A DNA stretch of 17,726 nucleotides, taken from NCBI GenBank assembly GCA_964444685.1, contig CAYUIG010000060.1:1-17726 (forward strand), in the 5' to 3' direction. A model generated the notes under the pieces. That model worked only from the letters and a program-made list of their open reading frames with translations. It had not been told where the DNA came from and did no database searches. The position numbers and the translations under genes were made by a program. This DNA is from CAYUIG01 sp964444685. GTDB lineage: Bacteria; Gemmatimonadota; Gemmatimonadetes; Longimicrobiales; RSA9. Positions 12,625 through 17,726 of the stretch are shown one piece after another. Each line of letters begins with the position of its first letter. Within the stretch, counting starts at the first letter, position 1.

Positions 12625-14817
12625 TCACCACGAGAGATCGTGCCGCGACAGCGGCAACGACCGTATCCGATGCCCGGTCGCCGCAAAGATCGCATTCACC
12701 AGCGCCGGAATGGCCGGCGGCAGCGCGGGCTCACCGAGGCCCGTCGGCGGATTGTCCGTCTCGACGAAGTGCACCTCGACGGGCGCGGCCTGGGTCAACC
12801 GCAGCAGCGGATAGTCGTGGAAGTTGCTCTGCACGGTGCGGCCGTTCTCGATCGTGATCTCCTGACCGAGCGCGTGCGAGAACCCTTCGAGCGTGGCGCC
12901 CTGCACCTGGCTCACGGCGTTCAGCGGATTGATGATCGTGCTGCCGATGTCGCCGGCGACCCATGCGCGGTCCACCTTCAGTTCGCCCGCACGGCTCACG
13001 GTCACCTGCACGACCGTGGCGAAGTAGCCGCGATGACTGAAGTGGAAACCCACGCCCTTGCCCGTTCCCTGTGGCAATGGCGCCCCCCACTCGCTGACAT
13101 CGCGGACGCGCGCAACGACGCCGTGCATGCGCGCCGCATCGAACGGCAGCCCGCGGAAGTCCGACGGGAGCGGAATCGGCTCGGCAGCCAATAGAGCAAG
13201 CCTGAACTCGACAGGATCCTCTCCGGCCGCGTGCGCGAGTTCGTCGATGAATCCCTGGATGGCGAACGAGATGGCGTTGCTGCCGGGCGCGCGCATCGCA
13301 CCGGTCGGTACGCCCAGCGGCATCACCGATGCATCGATCGCGAGATTCGGAACGAAACGCGCCGGAAACTCCATCGGACTCAAAGACGCGCTCGACGCGA
13401 ACCGCTCACCCTCGCCGAAGCTCACGAAGTGATCGCGCCACGCGACGATGCGGCCATCGGACACACCGCCCGTGAAGTAGTGGAATCCTGCCGGGCGATA
13501 CATGTCGTGCCGGATGTCGTCCTCTCGCGTCCACAGCAGCTTGACGGGCGCATCGATCTCGCGCGCGATCCGCGCGGCCTCGACCATGTAGTCGTTCGAC
13601 AGCCGCCGCCCGAAGCCGCCGCCCGCACGCAGCAGGTGCACGGTAATGGCGCTCTCGTCGATGCCGAGCGTCTGCGCCACCAGCCGCCGGCCGGATGCCG
13701 GCAGCTGCGACGGCGCCCAGATCTCGATCCGGTCGCCGTGCCACTGCGCGGTGCAGTTCTGCGGCTCGAGCGGTGCGTGCGAAAGGAACGGATACGCGTA
13801 CGCCGCCTCGAGCCGCGTGGCAGCACCCGCCAGAGCGGAAGCCACATCACCGTCCGAACGCAGAGACTGCTGCGGCGGCTGCGACGCGAGCCGGTCCGCC
13901 TCCGCGGCGAAGCCCGCCGAGCTCTGCGACGCTGTCGGCCCCTCGTTCCACGTCACGCGCAGCACATCGCGCCGCGCCTTCTGCGCGGCCCACCACGAGT
14001 CGGCCACGATGGCCACGCCGCCGAGCAGACCGTTCAGAGCCGTTCCACCTTCGACGACGAACGCGTGCCGCACCCCGGGCGCATTGCGCACTTCATCGAG
14101 ATTCGCCGAAGCAACACGGCCGCCGAACACCGGACACTTCTCGAAGACGGCGAACAGCATCCCCGGCAGCGTGAAGTCGATGCCGAAGATCGGCTGTCCC
14201 GTCACGATCTCGCGCACGGCCACCTGCGGAACCGGCTGTCCGATGATGCGGAACGCGGACGGGTCCTTGAGGGGCACGGTCTCGAGATCGGGCGCCGGAA
14301 CCGACGCAGCACGCGTCGCCAATTCACCGTATGTCAGGCGCCGGCCGCTGGGCGGATGCACCACCACGCCGGGTTCCGTGACGCACTCGGAAGTCGGCAC
14401 GCCCCACGCCTCCGCGGCCGCGGTCACGAGCATCACGCGACCCGCCGCACCCACGCGACGCATAGGCAGCCAGCTCGACGGCGTGGCGTTGCTGCCGCCC
14501 GCGGTCTGCGCTTCGAACACATCCGTGTCCAGCGACGCCTGCTCGATCGTCACGGAAGACCACGGCACATCGAGCTCATCCGCGATGAGCATCGGCAGCA
14601 TCGTCTTCACGCCCTGCCCGATCTCCGGGTTCTTCGCGATGATCGTGACCGCGCCGTCCGGTGTGATGCGGATGAATGCGTTCGGGACGAAGTCGGCGGC
14701 GGACGACGGCGCCGAAGCGAAGACGTCGCCGAGATCGAGCCATGTGGAGAGCAGCATGCCACCACCGGCGAGTGCGCTGACGCGCAGGAAGCCGCGGCGA
14801 GTCGTCACGGTGTTCAT
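12625..14817 (-). CDS. Molybdopterin-binding large subunit of a xanthine-dehydrogenase-family hydroxylase (IorB-like)
   Basis: 730 residues. ATG 14817 overlaps the stop of the small-subunit gene by 4 bp (ATGA) and follows GGGGAGG. The N-terminus carries a twin-arginine signal (TTRRGFLRVSALAGGGML, Arg7-Arg8), so the enzyme is exported folded with its cofactor. Family marks are FIRITPDGAVTIIAKNPEIG (N-terminal ald_Xan_dh-like part), QTAGGSNATPSSWLPMRRVG, SHAPLEPQNCTA, GGGFGRRLSNDYMVEAA and, near the end, GLGEPALPPAIPALVNA with Glu696 as the probable catalytic base by the molybdenum. The arrangement matches isoquinoline 1-oxidoreductase beta-type, two-subunit periplasmic hydroxylases of aldehydes or N-heterocycles. 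No FAD subunit, cytochrome partner or XdhC/CoxI maturation gene is in the window. The substrate is unknown. Confidence 0.93.
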   Translation of the reverse strand: MNTVTTRRGFLRVSALAGGGMLLSTWLDLGDVFASAPSSAADFVPNAFIRITPDGAVTIIAKNPEIGQGVKTMLPMLIADELDVPWSSVTIEQASLDTDVFEAQTAGGSNATPSSWLPMRRVGAAGRVMLVTAAAEAWGVPTSECVTEPGVVVHPPSGRRLTYGELATRAASVPAPDLETVPLKDPSAFRIIGQPVPQVAVREIVTGQPIFGIDFTLPGMLFAVFEKCPVFGGRVASANLDEVRNAPGVRHAFVVEGGTALNGLLGGVAIVADSWWAAQKARRDVLRVTWNEGPTASQSSAGFAAEADRLASQPPQQSLRSDGDVASALAGAATRLEAAYAYPFLSHAPLEPQNCTAQWHGDRIEIWAPSQLPASGRRLVAQTLGIDESAITVHLLRAGGGFGRRLSNDYMVEAARIAREIDAPVKLLWTREDDIRHDMYRPAGFHYFTGGVSDGRIVAWRDHFVSFGEGERFASSASLSPMEFPARFVPNLAIDASVMPLGVPTGAMRAPGSNAISFAIQGFIDELAHAAGEDPVEFRLALLAAEPIPLPSDFRGLPFDAARMHGVVARVRDVSEWGAPLPQGTGKGVGFHFSHRGYFATVVQVTVSRAGELKVDRAWVAGDIGSTIINPLNAVSQVQGATLEGFSHALGQEITIENGRTVQSNFHDYPLLRLTQAAPVEVHFVETDNPPTGLGEPALPPAIPALVNAIFAATGHRIRSLPLSRHDLSW

Positions 14818-15302
14818 GCGCCCTCCCCGTTCGAGCCGGCTTCGGTGGACGTGTTGCCCGCGGCGCGGTGGATCGCTTCGCGGATGCGCAGATAGGTTGC
14901 GCAGCGGCACAGGTTGCCGTTCATCGCGGCGTCGATGTCCTCATCGGTCGGGCGCGGATTCGATGCCAGCAGTGCCGCGGCCGACATGAGCTGCCCCGCC
15001 TGGCAGTAGCCGCACTGCGCCACGTCCAGCTCCATCCACGCGCGCTGGAGCGGATGCGACGCGTCGGGCGAGAGTCCCTCGATCGTCGTCACGCGCGCGC
15101 CGGCCACAGACGACACCGGTGTGATGCACGCGCGCGTCGGTGCGCCGTTCAGATGCACGGTGCACGCGCCGCACTGCGCGACGCCGCAGCCGAACTTCGT
15201 GCCCTTCAGGTCCAGCGTATCGCGCAGGACCCAGAGCAGCGGCGTGTCCGGTGCCACATCGACCGTAGCGGACCGGCCGTTGACTTCGAAGGTGATCGCC
15301 AT
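14814..15302 (-). CDS. [2Fe-2S] small subunit of the molybdenum hydroxylase (IorA-like)
   Basis: 162 residues. The start is ATG 15302 with TGGAG upstream, since it begins exactly at the ferredoxin fold (MAITFEVNGRSATVDV); the open frame to 15359 is extra. The N-terminal plant-type [2Fe-2S] site is Cys39, Cys44, Cys47 and Cys59 (KFGCGVAQCGACTVHLNG). The helical second site is Cys97, Cys100, Cys132 and Cys134 (QCGYCQAGQ and NLCRCATYLRIREAI). Both clusters carry electrons from the molybdenum site to an outside acceptor. There is no signal peptide, so it is expected to ride out with the Tat-tagged large subunit. It is the first gene of the pair, and translation is coupled at the 14814-14817 overlap. 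Confidence 0.95.
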   Translation of the reverse strand: MAITFEVNGRSATVDVAPDTPLLWVLRDTLDLKGTKFGCGVAQCGACTVHLNGAPTRACITPVSSVAGARVTTIEGLSPDASHPLQRAWMELDVAQCGYCQAGQLMSAAALLASNPRPTDEDIDAAMNGNLCRCATYLRIREAIHRAAGNTSTEAGSNGEGA

Positions 15303-15320
15303 GCGCGCTCCAGCGTGGGT

Positions 15321-15388
15321 GGGATGCCGCATTGTCGTCGCAATCGGCGGAGCGGTCAAGTCCTTTCACTGGCGCACTTCGGCATCCC
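15321..15388. promoter_or_regulatory. Inverted 9-mers in the divergent intergenic region
   Basis: GGGATGCCG (15321-15329) and CGGCATCCC (15380-15388) are exact inverse copies about 59 bp apart, centre to centre. They lie in the 124-bp gap between the hydroxylase genes and the TPR gene. They could be half-sites of a looping or shared regulator. No convincing -35/-10 pair is visible in this gap. Confidence 0.3.
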
Positions 15389-15426
15389 GCCGCCAGATTG
15401 GGGCCAACCTTTCTCTACCGGCGCGA

Positions 15427-17726
15427 ATGACCGAAAAGCGCTCCCTCGTCGACGAGCTGCGGCGCCGCGGCGTTCTCCGCGCCGGCGCCATCTACCTTGC
15501 TGGCGCGTGGCTGGCCATTGAGGTGGCCGACACCGTCTTCCCGCGCCTTGGCATTCCCGACTGGGGAATCACGCTGGTCGTGTGGTCCGCCGTGCTCGCC
15601 TTCCCGATCGTCATCGCGCTCGCCTGGATCTTCGACTTCGGCCGCTCCGGTGTGCGCCGCGAGGAAGGCGTCGCGCCCGCGGTGCCGGGATCGCGCGTGC
15701 TGCTCGTCGGCGCGGCGCTGCTCACCATCGCGCTCGGCGCCGGCGCATGGGCCGCATGGCTCCGGCCGGAAGCCGAGTCCGTTCCGCTCGACGAGAACAT
15801 GGTGGCCGTGCTGCCGTTCCGCGTGCCGGGGTCGAGCACCGCGCTGCACGACCTGCGCGAAGGCATGGTCGATCTGCTGCACACGAAGCTCACCGGCGAG
15901 GTCGGGCCGCGGGCGGTGGATCCGCGGACGCTCATCAGTGCGTGGCGGATGGCGGCGGGCTCATCCGACCGCGAGCTGCCCGAGGATTCGGCACTCGAGG
16001 TGGCGCGCAGGACGGGAGCAGGGCGCGCCGTCCTGGGGGCGGTTGTCGCCGCGGGGTCGAATCTGACGCTGACGGCAACGCTCGTGAACGTCGCAGACGA
16101 TAGCGATCGCAAGTCGACGGAAGTCACGGGACCGACGGACAGCCTGCCCGCGCTCGTGGACCGACTGGCCGCGCAGCTCCTGGCGCTCGAGACCGGGCAC
16201 GACGCCACGCAGGTTGGGCCGCTCACCGGTACGTCGCTCCCTGCGCTGCGGCACTATCTCGCGGGGGAGGCATCGTACCGGCGCGGCGAGTATGGAGATG
16301 CGCTGGAGAGTTTCCGTCAGGCGCTCGATCTGGACTCGACATTCGCCATGGCGGCCTTCGGGTTCGAGCGGAGCGCGCCCTGGGTCGGCGGTTGGGAGGA
16401 TGCACGCGAGCGTGCGCGCGGAATTGCCTGGCGCAATCGCGACCGGCTCACACGTTTCGATCGCACCCATCTGATCGGGCGCATCGGCCCGCGCTATCCC
16501 GAACATCCGACTGCGCGCGAGCTGCTCGAGGCGCGCATGGAAGCGGCCCGGCTGATGCCCGACCGTGCGGAGGTGCTCTACGAAGTTGCGGACCTGTACT
16601 TCCACCACGGATTCGTGCTGGGCGAGGCGGATCCGCTGGGGAAAGCGTACGAAGGGTTCGCTGATGCGATGGCGCTGGATCCAAACTTCGCGGCGCCGCT
16701 TCAGCACTCCATCATGATCGCCGGTCTGATCGGTGACACCGCTGGCCTGCGCGCACTCGCCGCACGCGCAGCCGCCGGCGGGCCGGGCTCCCTCGGGAGC
16801 TACGCGGAGTGGCGGACGGCGGCGACCACGAACGATACCGCCGAATTGCGTCGCCTCCGCAGCGCGTTCGCCGATTGGGATGACGGGTCGTGGGACTTCA
16901 TTTCAGGCGACGCGGCGGAGAACGGCTTCCTCATCGAGGATGCCCTCGCCACCAACGATCTGCGCCTCGCCCGCGCTGCGACGCGCGGCGAGCAGCGCGT
17001 CCGGCTGCAGGATCGTTACGCGCTCGCGGTCAACGCCGGCCGACCGGCGGAGGCGCTGCAACTGCTCGAGCGCATCGAGCCGCTCGCGCTCGATCCGGCA
17101 TGGACACACCGGCGCGCGATCCTCGATGCACTGTACGCGGGCGGCGACAGTGCACGCGCGGTGCAGGCCGCGGCAGCACTCGATGCGACACGCACGGACG
17201 ATTCCGAGCTCGCGTTGTTGAACGAATGCACGGCCGCGCAGTGGCGCGCGTGGCAGGGATCGCCGGTTGCCAGTGGACTCGTCGCGCGTGTACGTGCGGG
17301 CGCCGGGAGCGGCAGGGGATTGAACGGGAGCCTGCTTGCGGTGTGCGCCGGTGTGCTCGACGCATTGGCCGGAAACGCCGGTGCGCTCGAGCGACTGGAT
17401 GATCTGCTGCGGACCGGACCCTACACGGGGATCATCGAGGGAGACCATCCCTACTATGCCAACATCGCCCTGGCGCACCTCTTCGAGCAGAACGGTGACA
17501 TCGAACGCGCGCTCGACGCAGCGCGCCGTCGCTCGTACTACCACGGCTACGTGAGCGAGACGGCCCGTCACTTCCTGCTCGAGGCCCGCTTCGCCGCACG
17601 TCTGGGACGGCGCGACGAAGCGATCGAAGCCTACCGCCGGTACCTCGACCTGCGGGCCGAACCTGAGCCGTCCCGGTTTCCCGAAGTCGAGCAGGCCCGC
17701 GCCGAACTCCAGGCCCTGCTCGCTCC
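15427..17726 (+). CDS. TolB-like/TPR membrane protein (C-terminus outside window)
   Basis: Open from ATG 15427 to the window end (766 residues, no stop). The first 70 residues (ELRRRGVLRAGAIYLAGAWL, VFPRLGIPDWGITLVVWSAV, FPIVIALAWIFDF) are the two-helix membrane anchor seen in adenylate-cyclase-like and TPR proteins of Proteobacteria and Gemmatimonadota. A third helix is at about 90-112. Then comes MVAVLPFRVPG (125-135) with LREGMVDLLHTKLTGEVG and RAVDPRTLISAWR, a TolB/FlgO-like nucleotide-independent fold. From about residue 270 helical TPR repeats run to the end (YLAGEASYRRGEYGDALESF, ALAHLFEQNGDIERALDAA, RLGRRDEAIEAYRRYLDL). No kinase, cyclase or DNA-binding output domain is visible. The start has no strong ribosome site, but no in-frame alternative fits better. 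The role is probably protein-protein scaffolding at the inner membrane. Confidence 0.85.
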   Translation, partial: MTEKRSLVDELRRRGVLRAGAIYLAGAWLAIEVADTVFPRLGIPDWGITLVVWSAVLAFPIVIALAWIFDFGRSGVRREEGVAPAVPGSRVLLVGAALLTIALGAGAWAAWLRPEAESVPLDENMVAVLPFRVPGSSTALHDLREGMVDLLHTKLTGEVGPRAVDPRTLISAWRMAAGSSDRELPEDSALEVARRTGAGRAVLGAVVAAGSNLTLTATLVNVADDSDRKSTEVTGPTDSLPALVDRLAAQLLALETGHDATQVGPLTGTSLPALRHYLAGEASYRRGEYGDALESFRQALDLDSTFAMAAFGFERSAPWVGGWEDARERARGIAWRNRDRLTRFDRTHLIGRIGPRYPEHPTARELLEARMEAARLMPDRAEVLYEVADLYFHHGFVLGEADPLGKAYEGFADAMALDPNFAAPLQHSIMIAGLIGDTAGLRALAARAAAGGPGSLGSYAEWRTAATTNDTAELRRLRSAFADWDDGSWDFISGDAAENGFLIEDALATNDLRLARAATRGEQRVRLQDRYALAVNAGRPAEALQLLERIEPLALDPAWTHRRAILDALYAGGDSARAVQAAAALDATRTDDSELALLNECTAAQWRAWQGSPVASGLVARVRAGAGSGRGLNGSLLAVCAGVLDALAGNAGALERLDDLLRTGPYTGIIEGDHPYYANIALAHLFEQNGDIERALDAARRRSYYHGYVSETARHFLLEARFAARLGRRDEAIEAYRRYLDLRAEPEPSRFPEVEQARAELQALLA

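Noticed and set aside
13231..14989. Plus-strand open frames of 554 and 447 residues opposite the molybdenum hydroxylase
   Set aside because: They have no recognisable domain and an Arg/His/Ser-rich composition, and they are exactly antisense to a conserved enzyme.

Overview
The window is GC-rich DNA whose gene content (DUF5118/DUF5117-type metalloprotease, 6-bladed beta-propeller lipoproteins, exported S9 peptidase, exported amidohydrolase, multicopper oxidase, TolB-like/TPR membrane protein) most resembles Gemmatimonadota or a similar soil/desert bacterium. This placement is by gene style only; there is no rRNA or other marker here.

Left part (1-3116, minus strand): four genes run leftward. 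These are an Xre/MbcA-type antitoxin, an overlapping RES-domain toxin, a beta-propeller lipoprotein 17 bp further on, and the N-terminal part of a zinc-metalloprotease-like lipoprotein that leaves the window at base 1. Divergent from the antitoxin is a two-gene cassette (3281-3876): a four-helix membrane protein and a 67-residue HTH regulator that overlap by 4 bp. Their promoter is covered by two inverted copies of a 16-bp dyad, centres 21 bp apart, which I read as the regulator's own operator.

Intergenic scrap zone (3877-4991): about 1.1 kb without an intact gene. It holds one end and the broken 5' part of an insertion-sequence transposase (two single-base frameshifts), a perfect 14-bp inverted repeat exactly where the transposase similarity stops, degenerate GTTTGCGGCG repeats, a G-rich tract, and four tandem 32-33 bp units each carrying AGGAGGAAA. 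A good promoter ends immediately before the GTG of the next gene.

Central operon-like block (4992-11225, plus strand): an exported multicopper oxidase with all copper motifs and an extra N-terminal region, an exported metal-dependent amidohydrolase (14-bp gap), and an exported S9 serine peptidase (52-bp gap). The last two have an identical 15-base translation start region. Together they look like an envelope or periplasmic degradation and oxidation set.

Convergent gap (11226-11440): four 14-bp tandem repeats, then a fragment of a sigma-factor region 4.

Right part: on the minus strand, a tandem-CBS protein, a Uma2/DUF820 nuclease-like protein, and a two-subunit, Tat-exported molybdenum hydroxylase of the isoquinoline-1-oxidoreductase type (small [2Fe-2S] subunit upstream, 4-bp overlap). 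Divergent from these, a TolB-like/TPR membrane protein runs off the right edge.

Nothing here is a clearly new large system. The most distinctive signals are the double operator, the overlapping Xre-RES pair, the 32-bp repeat array with the abutting promoter, and the His/Met-rich multicopper oxidase.
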